Shown here in pieces: positions 9,025 through 17,580 of a stretch of DNA of 64,000 nucleotides (position 1 is the first letter of the stretch; each line of letters starts with the position of its first letter). The stretch comes from Mycobacterium celatum (GTDB lineage Bacteria; Actinomycetota; Actinomycetes; Mycobacteriales; Mycobacteriaceae): assembly GCF_002101595.1 (NCBI RefSeq), contig NZ_LQOM01000040.1, positions 94,207 through 158,206 on the forward strand, read 5' to 3'. The position numbers and the translations under genes are program-made. A model generated the notes under the pieces. That model had not been told where the DNA came from. It was given only the letters and a program-made list of their open reading frames with translations, and ran no database searches.

Positions 9025-9482
9025 CAATCATGGTCAAGGACAGCCCTCGCGGTGATCACCCGCCCAAAGCAAAACCGCATCCGCACGAAAATGGAGGCGC
9101 AAGCATTTGCCGCGCCGGTCAGAGCCCCGAAAAGCTGCAAGACGACGCTGGCACCAAGCTTTCGAGTGATTGCCTACGACATGGTCGAGGTCTGTTACAG
9201 CAGCGCGACGACGACGTCAGCCAGATGGGACTTTCACATCGCGTAAACTCACGCGCAAGTGAGCGGAACCGACGTCAAGACGCAATTACACCGCTTCTGG
9301 GACACCACCACAGAACATAGCCGCTGCAACTCTTTGACAGGCTGTGAACGGCGCGGCTAGCGCAATGTAGGTGAGGATCTCCATCACACCCGACCCGGGG
9401 GAACGACCGACTACGAAACCGCCGGATCACAGATCGCCGAAAACTAAAAGCTCACCAGCCCACAGGTTTTGACAATTCCTTA
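9025..9482. other. Gene-poor stretch, no feature supported
   Basis: About 460 bp lie between the TetR promoter and the HepT remnant. Short open frames exist on the plus strand (for example 9030-9320) but they have low-complexity, unconserved-looking translations and no ribosome site. A small inverted repeat CTCAC/GTGAG occurs at 9248-9263. I see no RNA gene, insertion sequence or terminator of note. Confidence 0.5.
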
Positions 9483-9854
9483 TCAAGGGTAGCCGAGTAT
9501 CTCCTCGACATAACGCTTTAACTCCGCAGCCTGGGTGAGAGATATCCAGACCTGGCGCTAGTCGAGGGCCCTGTACTTGTGATCGGTGATGATCCTTACG
9601 CCGATGATTTGTTCCCACGGCTGAACGGGATACTCTTCGCGAAATTCGGACGGTAGTTGGGAAGCGGTCTCGCCGATGCGGCCGAGAACGGCCTCTGCCG
9701 CCCGTTGCTGGCGCCACTGCGTCAACAAGCGCTCTCGACCGTCGGCCACCAATTCAGCTGCCTCCCCGCAGAATTCGCATAGATCATCGAGTCGGTCAAC
9801 GAGGCGATCACCATATTTGTCCACAAGGTAACCGCGGCGGGTGCAATGCGGCAT
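9483..9854 (-). pseudogene. HepT-type toxin (DUF86 HEPN RNase) interrupted by an in-frame amber codon
   Basis: From ATG 9854 the frame encodes 98 residues and stops at TAG 9558-9560. The HEPN signature R-x4-H-x-Y is present at residues 87-94 (RIITDHKY) and the stop follows four residues later (ALD then TAG). Reading on in the same frame gives RQVWISLTQAAELKRYVEEI and a TGA at 9483. This is the expected C-terminal helix of DUF86 proteins, restoring a normal length of about 122 residues. The simplest reading is a Tyr or similar codon mutated to TAG. The start overlaps the stop of the HTH-MNT antitoxin gene (ATGA). HepT is an RNase toxin that MntA silences by AMPylating the motif tyrosine; whether this one is active, read through or dead is not known. 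Confidence 0.78.
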
Positions 9855-10306
9855 CAGACGGGCACCGCGTCTGCGGCGACTCGGTGACCGAACCGCCCCC
9901 GCAGGGCGCCCTCGCTGACGACTTCGACCGGCACGCCGAGCAGTTCGCGCAAGTCACGCTGCAGGAGGGCAACATCACCCAGCGATGCATCCGGTCGAAA
10001 CCTCACCACCAAGTCGATATCACTATCGGGGGTGTCCGTTCCACGCGCGACCGAGCCGAACACCCTCGGGCTGTCTGCACCGTACTTGCAGGCAAGAGCC
10101 CGGATCTCGTCGCGGTATCGACGCACCAGTTCCGATGGGCGCACCCGCGTCGCATCCTCGATCATGTCCAAGACTCGCGGGGTCACCGTCCGTGCTCCGC
10201 TTTCGTAGGCGGACAGGTGCGGTTGCGCGATGCCGGTGACGTCGGCGAGCTGCGCCTGCGTCATTCCTGCCCGTTCACGAAGGGCCCGAATGCGGTCGGC
10301 GCTCAC
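9854..10306 (-). CDS. HTH-fused MNT nucleotidyltransferase antitoxin (MntA-like)
   Basis: This 150-residue protein joins two domains. Residues 2-58 are an XRE helix-turn-helix (RERAGMTQAQLADVTGIAQP ... SAYESGARTVTP). Residues 70-150 are a minimal nucleotidyltransferase with the GS-x10-D-x-D signature (G84 S85 ... D96 I97 D98). In the HepT/MntA type VII system the transferase AMPylates the toxin. Fusion to an HTH means the antitoxin can also bind its own operator, and a perfect AT-rich palindrome lies 10 bp before its GTG start (10306). Sequence PVEVVSE replaces the usual third acidic strand with Glu. The toxin gene overlaps its stop codon. It could instead regulate something else now that hepT is interrupted. 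Confidence 0.85.
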   Translation of the reverse strand: MSADRIRALRERAGMTQAQLADVTGIAQPHLSAYESGARTVTPRVLDMIEDATRVRPSELVRRYRDEIRALACKYGADSPRVFGSVARGTDTPDSDIDLVVRFRPDASLGDVALLQRDLRELLGVPVEVVSEGALRGRFGHRVAADAVPV

Positions 10307-10313
10307 GCAATTG

Positions 10314-10332
10314 AATATACCATCTATGGTAT
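10314..10332 (-). promoter_or_regulatory. Palindromic operator and leaderless -10 box of the MNT/HepT operon
   Basis: A perfect palindrome with arms ATACCAT/ATGGTAT and a 2-nt centre occupies 10317-10332. On the minus strand TATATT (10319-10314) overlaps its proximal edge and ends 7 nt before the GTG start at 10306. The AT content contrasts with the surrounding DNA. The natural ligand is the HTH of the MNT protein itself, giving autoregulation. This is inferred from geometry. Confidence 0.6.
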
Positions 10333-10370
10333 GTCGCCGTAGCGATGGCCTTCGCGGGCTCGACTGGGCT

Positions 10371-11351
10371 TCAGCCCTCTTCGTCCGATTCGTAGGCGAT
10401 GTCGAGCCGCTGTTCGGGGCGGCGCGTCTCTGTGCGCAGTGCCTTGCTGTAGTAAGCCTTGTCCGCCGCGATCAGCGGCGGCTGCACGATGCTGCGCGGC
10501 CACAGCCGGTTGACCCGGACCACGTCGATCTCGATCGCGTAGACGATGACCGTCGCCTGCAGCGCCAGCCACGCCAGCAGCCCCAGCACCACGCCGAAGA
10601 ACCCGGCCACCGCCTGGGCGTGCCGCAGCTGATGCGCGACGACCACACCGGCGACCGTCAGCAGCAGCTGCCACGCCGCGGCGCTGATCGCGGCGCCGGG
10701 CAGCATCGCACGGGTGGGCACCTCGCCGCACGCCGCGACGCGGAACAGCGCCAGAAAAAACGCGGTGCCCAGCGCGGTGCCGACGACGAAACTGACCGTT
10801 CGCGCGGCCAGGCCGTCGAAGCCCCACGATGCTGCTTTTACCGCCGCGGCGCTCGATGCGCCGGTGACAACGACGATCAGCCCCATCAACAACAGCGTCC
10901 CGACGGTGCGCACATACCTGTTCGGGAACCCGGGCCAGTCGACCTTCGGAACCGCCCACAGTGTGTTGAGCGTGTTCTGCAGGGAGTACGCGAAGCCGCG
11001 GGCACCGTACAGCGAGCCCAGGATGCCGATGGTCAATGACAAGGAGTTGCCGAAGTTGGCCACCCCGAGCTGTTGGTGGATCTGCCCGCCGACGATGGGG
11101 AACTCCGCGAACGCCGAATTCACCAGGTGCTCTTGGAGTTTCGGGTGCGACCGCAGCACCACGCCGGCAATCGCGGTCAGTGCCAGCAGCAGTGGGAACG
11201 CTGCGACAAAGCTGTAGTACGCCAGCAGCGACACGTGATAGCCGGCCTGGTCGTCGCTGAACTTCTTCACCACCGCGATCGGGAACCCGACCACCGGGTG
11301 CCGTTGCTGCCACCGGTCGAAGCCGCGGGCGGCGCGTTCAATCGGGTTCAC
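10371..11351 (-). CDS. YihY/BrkB family inner membrane protein
   Basis: This 326-residue protein has about six hydrophobic segments. Motifs typical of YihY (formerly RNase BN) proteins are FSDDQAGYHVSLLAYYSFVAAFPLLLA near residue 35, then SLYGARGFAYSLQNTLNTLWAVP and MLPGAAISAAAWQLL. Function is unknown in the family; it is not a ribonuclease as once thought. Length and content match Rv2707 of M. tuberculosis. I placed the start at GTG 11351 (VNPIERAARGF), 29 bp after the P450 stop. The frame is open further upstream but runs through the P450 coding region. It may be co-transcribed with the P450. Confidence 0.85.
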   Translation of the reverse strand: MNPIERAARGFDRWQQRHPVVGFPIAVVKKFSDDQAGYHVSLLAYYSFVAAFPLLLALTAIAGVVLRSHPKLQEHLVNSAFAEFPIVGGQIHQQLGVANFGNSLSLTIGILGSLYGARGFAYSLQNTLNTLWAVPKVDWPGFPNRYVRTVGTLLLMGLIVVVTGASSAAAVKAASWGFDGLAARTVSFVVGTALGTAFFLALFRVAACGEVPTRAMLPGAAISAAAWQLLLTVAGVVVAHQLRHAQAVAGFFGVVLGLLAWLALQATVIVYAIEIDVVRVNRLWPRSIVQPPLIAADKAYYSKALRTETRRPEQRLDIAYESDEEG

Positions 11352-11380
11352 CCGGAGGGCATACCCACAAAGCGTCGTGG

Positions 11381-12871
11381 TTAGGCGCGTTTCGAGGCGC
11401 GTTCGTAGCGGCGCGTTTTCGGCGTCATCAGCAGTGCGCCGTCGGGACCGCCGGTGAACGTCAGTTCCCGGCGTAACCGTTGCCCAGGAACCAGGTCGAG
11501 CTCGAAGCCCTGGGCCAGCGTGGCGACGATCAGCGTGGCTTCCAGGGTGGCGAACCCGGACGCGACACACATCCGTTTGCCCGCGCCGAACGGGATGTGG
11601 GCGCGGCGCTGGCGGGGCTCGAAGTTCTCCTTCAAGAACCGTGCCGGGTCGAAGGTGTACGGATCGGTCCAGAAACGTTCGTTGTGGTGGACGCCGTGGA
11701 TGAGGACGGCGACGGTGGTGCCGGCCTTGATCGGATAGTCGCCCAGGACGTCGTCGCCCTTCGCCACCCGGGCCAGCCCCATGATCGGCGGGTAGCGGCG
11801 CATCGCCTCGGCGACCACAGCCTGCGTCCACGGCAGGTTGTCGACGTCGTCCGCCGTGGGTTCGCGGCCGCCCAGCACCTCGTCGAGTTCGCGCCCGAGT
11901 TCGCTTCTGGCGTCCGGGTTTTCGCTGAGCAGATACCACGTCCACGCCAAAGCGGCCGCGGTGGTTTCGAAGCCGGCGCCGAGGAAGGTCATCAGCTCGT
12001 CGCGGATCTCCAAGTCGCTGTAGCGGTAGCCGGTTTCCGGGTCCTCGGCGGCCATCAGCAGGGCCAGCAGGTTGTCGGTCCCCGCCAGCTTGCCGCTGCG
12101 GTAGTCGGCGATCAGGCGATCGAGGAAACGCTCGATGCGCCGCAGCCCCAACACCGTGCGAGGCGCGAATAGCGCTGCCTCCCAGCGCAATGCGTTGATG
12201 GCCAGCCGGGGAGAGCGCAGCCGGTCGGCAACCCAGCGCAGCGGCCGTGATCCTCCACCGATGAATCCGTAGCCGAAAATGGTGAGCAGCCGGGCGAAGT
12301 CGACGCGCATCTGCTCGGCGAGCTCGCCGGTCAGGTCGATGCCGAACATGGTGCGCGCGATGACGTCCATCGTGATGTAGTTCATCTCGGCCGCGATATC
12401 GAACGGCTGACCGGCACGTTGCTCCCAGCGTTCGGTGGCGGCGAGCGCGGCCGCGGTCATCTGCGGGGCGAGCGCGTCGACGTTGCGCTTGGCGAAGATC
12501 GGCTGCACCAGCCGGCGGTTGCGCTGCCAGAGGTCGTCGTTGAGGTCGGTGACCAGGCCGCGCCCGAACGCCACGGCCAGCAGGTCGTATTCGGCGCTCT
12601 TGGCGTAGTTGTCCTGGTTGGACACCAGGACGTGGCGGGCGATGTCGGGGTTGCGCACGACGACGAACTTGGCCAGCGGAGCGCGGGCCACGATGATGTC
12701 GTCCTGGCCGGGCAGGCGGGCGGCGTAGTCGAAGATGGTGTGCCGGTAGCCCGCCCAGATTCCGGCCAGCGCCAGTCGCCAGGACTTGATCCAGCCGATC
12801 TTCGTGTGCTGCCAGCGGACGAAGGTCGGCGCCCAGCGCGGCGGATGGAGTTGTGGGCGTTCAGCGTGCAT
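11381..12871 (-). CDS. Cytochrome P450
   Basis: This 496-residue monooxygenase has the full set of P450 signatures: the I-helix oxygen-binding AGFETTA, the K-helix EAMR (ExxR), the FDPARF region and the haem loop FGAGKRMC with the proximal cysteine at about residue 435. The overall style (long N-terminus with HTKIGW, membrane-facing) resembles the CYP132/CYP138-like fatty-acid or steroid hydroxylase groups rather than short soluble actinobacterial P450s; the substrate is unknown. It is divergent from a KAS gene across a 178-bp region that carries repeated CCGGTA elements. The ATG at 12871 has a GGGAAG site about 10 nt upstream. Confidence 0.9.
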   Translation of the reverse strand: MHAERPQLHPPRWAPTFVRWQHTKIGWIKSWRLALAGIWAGYRHTIFDYAARLPGQDDIIVARAPLAKFVVVRNPDIARHVLVSNQDNYAKSAEYDLLAVAFGRGLVTDLNDDLWQRNRRLVQPIFAKRNVDALAPQMTAAALAATERWEQRAGQPFDIAAEMNYITMDVIARTMFGIDLTGELAEQMRVDFARLLTIFGYGFIGGGSRPLRWVADRLRSPRLAINALRWEAALFAPRTVLGLRRIERFLDRLIADYRSGKLAGTDNLLALLMAAEDPETGYRYSDLEIRDELMTFLGAGFETTAAALAWTWYLLSENPDARSELGRELDEVLGGREPTADDVDNLPWTQAVVAEAMRRYPPIMGLARVAKGDDVLGDYPIKAGTTVAVLIHGVHHNERFWTDPYTFDPARFLKENFEPRQRRAHIPFGAGKRMCVASGFATLEATLIVATLAQGFELDLVPGQRLRRELTFTGGPDGALLMTPKTRRYERASKRA

Positions 12872-12884
12872 AGGCCACTCGCTT

Positions 12885-12916
12885 CCCGGTACCTCCGGTA
12901 TACGGTACCGCCGGTT
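12885..12916. promoter_or_regulatory. Cluster of CCGGTA-type repeats in the P450/KAS divergent promoter
   Basis: Four copies of a CCGGTA-like core (CCGGTACC, CCGGTATA, CGGTACC, CCGGTTCC) follow each other every 8-9 bp at 12887-12917. Two are exact GGTACC palindromes at 12888-12893 and 12904-12909. The minus-strand reading of the middle copy supplies a TATACC -10 candidate for the P450. The arrangement looks like a multi-site operator, but no regulator gene sits next to it. Confidence 0.4.
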
Positions 12917-13049
12917 CCGCAGCGTGTCTACGGGTGCGCCCGCCCACGCCGGGCCCAGGTTCGGTGGTCAAATCGTCGAGCAGGGCTACGGTCGTGGGTA
13001 TTAGACCTTGGGTAATCGGATGGGGCGGAACGTCCAAGGAAGGCCTGGA

Positions 13050-14318
13050 ATGGAACCAAGCAACGCGGTGGCCGGATTCTCGACGGGCAATGGCTTTCCC
13101 GATGTCGTCGTCACCGGCGTCGCCATGACGACCGCCCTGGCGACCGATGTCGACGGCACCTGGAAAAAGCTGCTGGACGGCCAAAGCGGCATCCGCAAGC
13201 TCGACGACCCGTTCGTCGAGCAGTTCGACGCGCCGGTGCGCATCGGCGGGCATCTGCTCGAGGATTTCGACGCCGAGCTGAACCGGGTGGAGCTTCGCCG
13301 AATGTTGTTTCTGCAGAAGATCTCCGTTGTGCTCGGCCGGCGGGTATGGACCAACGCCGGCTCACCCGAAGTCGATCCCAACCGGCTGATGGTGTCTATC
13401 GGCACCGCGATGGGCTCGACCGAAGAAATGGTCTTCGGCTACGACGACATCCGCGCGCGTGGCCTGAAGGCCGTCAACCCGGTGGGCGTGCTGATGATGA
13501 TGCCCAACTCCGGCAGCGCCTGGGTCGGGCTGGAACGCAAGGCCAGGGCCGGGATCATCACGCCGGTGTCGGCCTGCGCCTCCGGGGCGGAGGCCATCGC
13601 CCGGGCCTGGCAGCAGATCGTGCTCGGCGAGGCCGACATCGCGATCTGCGGTGGCGTCGAGACCCGGATCGAGGCGGTGCCGATCGCGGCGTTCGCGCAG
13701 ATGGGCATCCTGTCGACGAACAACGACGACCCGGCCGGTGCCTGTCGGCCGTTCGGCAAGGACCGCGACGGCTTCGTGTTCGGCGAAGCCGGAGCGCTGC
13801 TGGTCGTCGAGCGGGAGGACCACGCGAAAGCCCGCGGCGCGACGATCCTGGCCCGGCTGATGGGCGGGGCCATCACCTCGGACGGCTACCACGTCGTGGC
13901 GCCCGATCCCAACGGTCTGCGCGCCGGGCAGGCGATCACGCGGGCGGTCCAGCTCGCCGGGCTGAGCCCGACCGACATTGACCACGTCAACGCACACGCC
14001 ACCGGCACCGTCGTCGGGGACCTGGCCGAAGGCAAGGCGATCAACAACGCGTTCGGTGCCCATCGTCCGGCGGTGTATGCGCCGAAGGCCGCGCTGGGCC
14101 ATTCGATCGGCGCGGTCGGCGCGGTGGAGTCGATCCTGACGATACTGGCGCTGCGCGACGGCGTCATCCCGCCGACGCTGAACCTGCACAACCTCGATCC
14201 GGAGATTGATCTGGACGTCGTGGCGGGGGAGCCCCGACCGGGCAGCTACCGCTACGCGATCAACGATTCGTTCAGTTTCGGCGGCCACAACGTCGCGCTG
14301 GTCTTCGGAAAATACTGA
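13050..14318 (+). CDS. Beta-ketoacyl-ACP synthase (KAS I/II, KasA/KasB-like)
   Basis: This 422-residue condensing enzyme elongates acyl chains on ACP with malonyl-ACP. The Cys-His-His triad is complete: Cys176 in SACASGAEA, His316 in NAHATGT and His351 in LGHSIGAVGAVES, with the C-terminal NDSFSFGGHN loop. It resembles KasA/KasB but lies outside the usual fabD-acpM-kasA-kasB cluster, so it may serve a special lipid. I chose ATG 13050, which has AAGGAAGG about 8 nt upstream, over codons at 13008 and 13020. It is divergent from the P450 and followed 11 bp later by a disrupted membrane protein gene. Confidence 0.9.
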   Translation: MEPSNAVAGFSTGNGFPDVVVTGVAMTTALATDVDGTWKKLLDGQSGIRKLDDPFVEQFDAPVRIGGHLLEDFDAELNRVELRRMLFLQKISVVLGRRVWTNAGSPEVDPNRLMVSIGTAMGSTEEMVFGYDDIRARGLKAVNPVGVLMMMPNSGSAWVGLERKARAGIITPVSACASGAEAIARAWQQIVLGEADIAICGGVETRIEAVPIAAFAQMGILSTNNDDPAGACRPFGKDRDGFVFGEAGALLVVEREDHAKARGATILARLMGGAITSDGYHVVAPDPNGLRAGQAITRAVQLAGLSPTDIDHVNAHATGTVVGDLAEGKAINNAFGAHRPAVYAPKAALGHSIGAVGAVESILTILALRDGVIPPTLNLHNLDPEIDLDVVAGEPRPGSYRYAINDSFSFGGHNVALVFGKY

Positions 14319-14329
14319 ACCGCACCACG

Positions 14330-15090
14330 TTGAGCAAGGTACCGGAAGTCACGTTGGGCTTCTGGATCATCAAGGTGCTGGCGACGACGCTCGGCGAGAC
14401 CGGTGGCGACACGGTGACGATGACGCTGAATTGGGGTTATCTCGCCGGCGCCGTGCTGTTCGGTGTCGCGCTCGTGGTGTTCGTCGTCGCGCAGATTTCG
14501 GCCAAGCGCTTCCATGCGTTCCTGTACTGGGCGACGATCGTTGCCTCGACGACATTCGGCACGGCGATGGCCGACTTCGCCGACCGCTCGCTCGGAATCG
14601 GCTATGCCGGTGGTTCGAGTCTGCTCTTGCTGAGTCTGGGTGCGGCCCTTGGACTCTGGTATTGGTCGCAAGGAACCGTGTCGGTGAACACCGTTTCGGC
14701 TCCCAAGACAGAGGCCTTCTACTGGGCGACAATCACGCTGTCGCAGACGCTGGCACAGCTCTTGGCGATTGGCTCGCCGACACGGGCGACATTGGCTACG
14801 AACGCGGCGCGCTGATTTTCGCGGCAGGTCTCGCCGTGACCGCGGTGCTCTATTACTGGACAAGCATCTCGCGCGTCACGCTGTTCTGGGTGGCCTTCAT
14901 CTTGACCCGGCCTCTCGGCGCGACTGTTGGCGACTTCCTCGATAAGCCTGTGAGCCAAGGCGGCCTGAGCCTGAGCCGCCCGCTGGCGTCCGCGGTAATC
15001 GCGGTTCTGATGGTCGCGCTCGTTGTTTTGCTGCCGCAGCGGGCCGGGCGGCATCCGGGCGTAGAGGCAGCGGAAGCCAGTAGCAGATAA
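14330..15090 (+). pseudogene. COG4705-like membrane protein with four repeats, frameshifted
   Basis: Two overlapping frames together encode one multi-spanning membrane protein. The first part (14330-~14752) has a repeat around TTLGETGGDT and another around TTFGTAMADFADRS. The second part, in the next frame, continues with GTALGDWLADTGDIGYE and ends with a fourth repeat, RPLGATVGDFLDKP, and a TAA at 15090. The expected SQTLGTALGDW is recovered by restoring one G in the GG run at 14752-14753, so this is a single-base deletion or an assembly error. The first frame alone would end at 14815 after 161 residues. Start is TTG 14330, 11 bp after the KAS stop. The function of the family is unknown to me. 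Confidence 0.75.
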
Positions 15091-15114
15091 GCCCAGCCTC
15101 TCGACGAATCCGAG

Positions 15115-15807
15115 CTACGCGGTAACGAGGCTGTTCCGGGAAAGCGGTGTGCCGAAGTAACCAGCCTGTGGATCGACGACGACGGTCTTGGATTGTCCCC
15201 GGCGGGCCAAGACGGCACGTGCCATCTCCTCGAATGAGATCTTCTGCGGCCCTCCGATGTTCGCGATGCCCCTCAGGGGTTCGCCGGTTGCCACCCGCGC
15301 GACCTCGGCGGCGAGGTCCTCAGCGGCGATGGGCTGGATCAGCGCGTCCGGCACACGCACTTCGTCGCCGACCGTCATCGACTCGGTGATCGTGTCGGTG
15401 AACTCCGCGAACTGGGTGGCGCGCACGATCGAGTAGGGCAGTCCCGATTCTTCGACGAGCTTCTCCTGGGCGACCTTCGCCCTCAGGTATCCGCTGTCGG
15501 GCAACTGGTCGCAACCAACGATCGACACCACGACGTAATGCTTAACGCCGGTGGCTTTGGCTGCCGTCAACAAGTTAGTGGTGGATTTGGTGAAGAACTC
15601 CATCACCGGATCGTCGTCAAATGACGGGGAGTTGGCCACATCGACAACCACGTCGGCATCGGTTAGGGCCTCGGAGAGGCCGTAACCGGTAAGCGTGTTG
15701 ACGCCGGTTCGGGGCGACGCTGCCACCGCCTTAACGCCGTGGTCCCGCAGTTTGTCAATCACTTTCGACCCGAGAACCCCTGTGCCACCAATCACGACGA
15801 TCTTCAT
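15115..15807 (-). CDS. NAD(P)-binding NmrA/atypical SDR protein
   Basis: This 230-residue protein starts with the atypical Rossmann motif VIGGTGVLGSKV and carries VVVSIVGCDQLPDSGYLRAKVAQEKLVEESGLPYS split over the middle, typical of NmrA-like and complex I-assembly type SDRs that bind NAD(P) without classical catalysis or act as quinone/flavin reductases. It overlaps the TetR gene by 4 bp and is the last gene of the minus-strand run from 19465. The role is unknown. Confidence 0.85.
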   Translation of the reverse strand: MKIVVIGGTGVLGSKVIDKLRDHGVKAVAASPRTGVNTLTGYGLSEALTDADVVVDVANSPSFDDDPVMEFFTKSTTNLLTAAKATGVKHYVVVSIVGCDQLPDSGYLRAKVAQEKLVEESGLPYSIVRATQFAEFTDTITESMTVGDEVRVPDALIQPIAAEDLAAEVARVATGEPLRGIANIGGPQKISFEEMARAVLARRGQSKTVVVDPQAGYFGTPLSRNSLVTA

Positions 15808-16436
15808 GGATCTCCTTTCAGCGAGCCGAGCACGTGGCGGGTCTGCAGCCGGATGTAGTCGTCAAGGCTGTAGTTCGGCCCGAAATGCCAGTGCTTCAAC
15901 GCCCATCCGTGCGCCAGCAGCATGATGTCGAACACCACCAGGTCGACGTTGACGTCGACGAAGCTGCCGTCGGCAACGCCTTTTTCGATCGCCGCGCGGA
16001 GCGGCGCGGCGGTGGCGATCTCGAGTTCCTTGATCTGCGCGCGGCCCGCCGCGTCCAGGGTGCGGCTCTCCCGGTAGGTCAACACCACCGCGTCCAGGTT
16101 TTCGTCGACGATCTCGATGTAGCGCCGGATCCCGGCGGTCAACTGGGCGACGGCGTCGTCGCCGGCGGCCGCCATGACCGGTGCGAGCTGGTCGCGGAAG
16201 GCGTCCTGGATGCGCACGATGGTGGCCAGCAGTAGATCCTCTTTGCCGCCGAAGTACTTGTAGATCAGCCCGACGCTGACGTTGGCCTCGGCGGCCAGAT
16301 CCTGCATGGACATCTGGTGAAAGCCCTTCTGTCCCATGACTTTGACCGCGGCGTCGAGCAGTTGGCGCCGCCGCGAGCTGGTCCGGGCGGCGCGCACGGC
16401 CTCCTCGACCGGCAGATCCGCGAAGTCGGTGGCCAT
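15804..16436 (-). CDS. TetR family transcriptional regulator
   Basis: This 210-residue protein has an N-terminal HTH (QLLDAAVKVMGQKGFHQMSM ... LAAEANVSVGLIYKYFGGKEDLL). The C-terminal ligand domain is typical of regulators of acyl-CoA metabolism. It lies inside the operon, one base after the downstream acyl-CoA dehydrogenase stop and overlapping the next gene by 4 bp. Its likely target is the perfect palindrome 15 bp upstream of the first gene of the operon (19480-19499). It may be released by an acyl-CoA intermediate, which is inference. Confidence 0.87.
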   Translation of the reverse strand: MATDFADLPVEEAVRAARTSSRRRQLLDAAVKVMGQKGFHQMSMQDLAAEANVSVGLIYKYFGGKEDLLLATIVRIQDAFRDQLAPVMAAAGDDAVAQLTAGIRRYIEIVDENLDAVVLTYRESRTLDAAGRAQIKELEIATAAPLRAAIEKGVADGSFVDVNVDLVVFDIMLLAHGWALKHWHFGPNYSLDDYIRLQTRHVLGSLKGDP

Positions 16437-16437
16437 C

Positions 16438-17580
16438 TTAGAGGCCCAGGTCCTTGGCGATGATCGTCTTCATGATCTCGGTGGTCCCGCCGTAGATGGT
16501 CTGGATGCGAGCGTCGACGAATGCCCGCGACACCGGGTATTCGCGCATGTAGCCGTATCCGCCGTGCAACTGCAGGCAGCGGTCGGCGACGCGCACCTGC
16601 AGTTCGGTGGTCCACCATTTCAGCCGGGCGGCCCGTGCGGCGGTGAGCCCGCCGTTCAGATGTTGGGCGATGCAGTCGTCGAGATAGGTTCGGGCGACGT
16701 CGATTTCGGTGGCCAGCTCGGCGAGCACGAATTGGGTGTTCTGCAAGCCGGCGATCGGTGAACCGAACGCCTGCCGCCCCTGCACATACTCCAGCGTCTC
16801 GGCCAGCACCCCTTCGGCCGCGCCGACTGCGCCCACCGCCAGCGAAAGCCGTTCCTGGGGAAGGTTGTTCATCAGCTGGTAAAAGCCGCGGCCCTCTTCA
16901 CCCAGCAGGTTCTCGACCGGGACCCGCATGTCGGTGAAGCTCAACTCGCTGGTGTCCTGGGCGTGCAGCCCGATCTTCTCCAGGTTGCGGCCGCGGGAGA
17001 AACCCGGCGTGTTCGGATCGACGACCAGCAGCGACAGGCCCTTGTGCCGATCGGGGCCGGTGCGTACGGCGATGACGAACAAGTCGCCGATCTGCCCGTT
17101 GGAGATGAAGGTCTTTGCGCCGTTCACGATGTACTGGTCGCCGTCGCGCACGGCGGTGGTGCGGATCCCCGCCAAGTCACTGCCTGCGCCCGGCTCGGTC
17201 ATCGCGATCCCGATGATCGTCTCGCCGGTCACCACACCGGGCAGCCAGCGCTTTTTCTGCTCGGCGCTGGTCAGGTCGGTGAGATAGGGCAGCACGATGT
17301 CGTTTTGCAGGGACAAGCCGACGGCCTCAGCGGCCGCCCCGGCACGCTGCAGCTCGTCGACCAGGATTGCGTTGTAGCGAAAGTCGTCGACACCGGGCCC
17401 GCCGAACTCCTCGGGCACCGAAAACCCGAGCAGTCCAAGCTTGCCGGCCCCGGTGAACAGGGAGCGGTCCACGCAGCCGGCCTTCTCCCAGGCCTCGTGC
17501 GCCGGTACGACGGTCTGCTGAACGAAATCGCGTACCAGCTCCCGGAACTGGTGATGCTCGGACGTGTAGGTCAGGGTCAT
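16438..17580 (-). CDS. Acyl-CoA dehydrogenase
   Basis: This 380-residue flavoenzyme removes hydrogen from an acyl-CoA at alpha-beta. It has IGIAMTEPGAGSDLAGI (FAD/substrate loop), YIVNGAKTFISNG, LQLHGGYGYMREYPVSRAF and the C-terminal IYGGTTEIMKTIIAKDL. The catalytic base position in IYGGTTEI is Gly-Gly rather than the EG-Glu of straight-chain medium-chain enzymes, and ACAD members differ here. ATG 17580 overlaps the stop of the upstream dehydrogenase (17577) by 4 bp. Two different acyl-CoA dehydrogenases with an SDR suggest degradation of one unusual acid, perhaps cyclic or branched. Confidence 0.9.
   Translation of the reverse strand: MTLTYTSEHHQFRELVRDFVQQTVVPAHEAWEKAGCVDRSLFTGAGKLGLLGFSVPEEFGGPGVDDFRYNAILVDELQRAGAAAEAVGLSLQNDIVLPYLTDLTSAEQKKRWLPGVVTGETIIGIAMTEPGAGSDLAGIRTTAVRDGDQYIVNGAKTFISNGQIGDLFVIAVRTGPDRHKGLSLLVVDPNTPGFSRGRNLEKIGLHAQDTSELSFTDMRVPVENLLGEEGRGFYQLMNNLPQERLSLAVGAVGAAEGVLAETLEYVQGRQAFGSPIAGLQNTQFVLAELATEIDVARTYLDDCIAQHLNGGLTAARAARLKWWTTELQVRVADRCLQLHGGYGYMREYPVSRAFVDARIQTIYGGTTEIMKTIIAKDLGL

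Noticed and set aside
9030..9320. Possible small gene in the gap before the HepT remnant
   Set aside because: No ribosome site, no leaderless box, low-complexity translation without hydrophobic or conserved segments.
10371..11945. 524-residue YihY protein
   Set aside because: The upstream part reads through the P450 gene in a wrong frame. GTG 11351 gives the family length.
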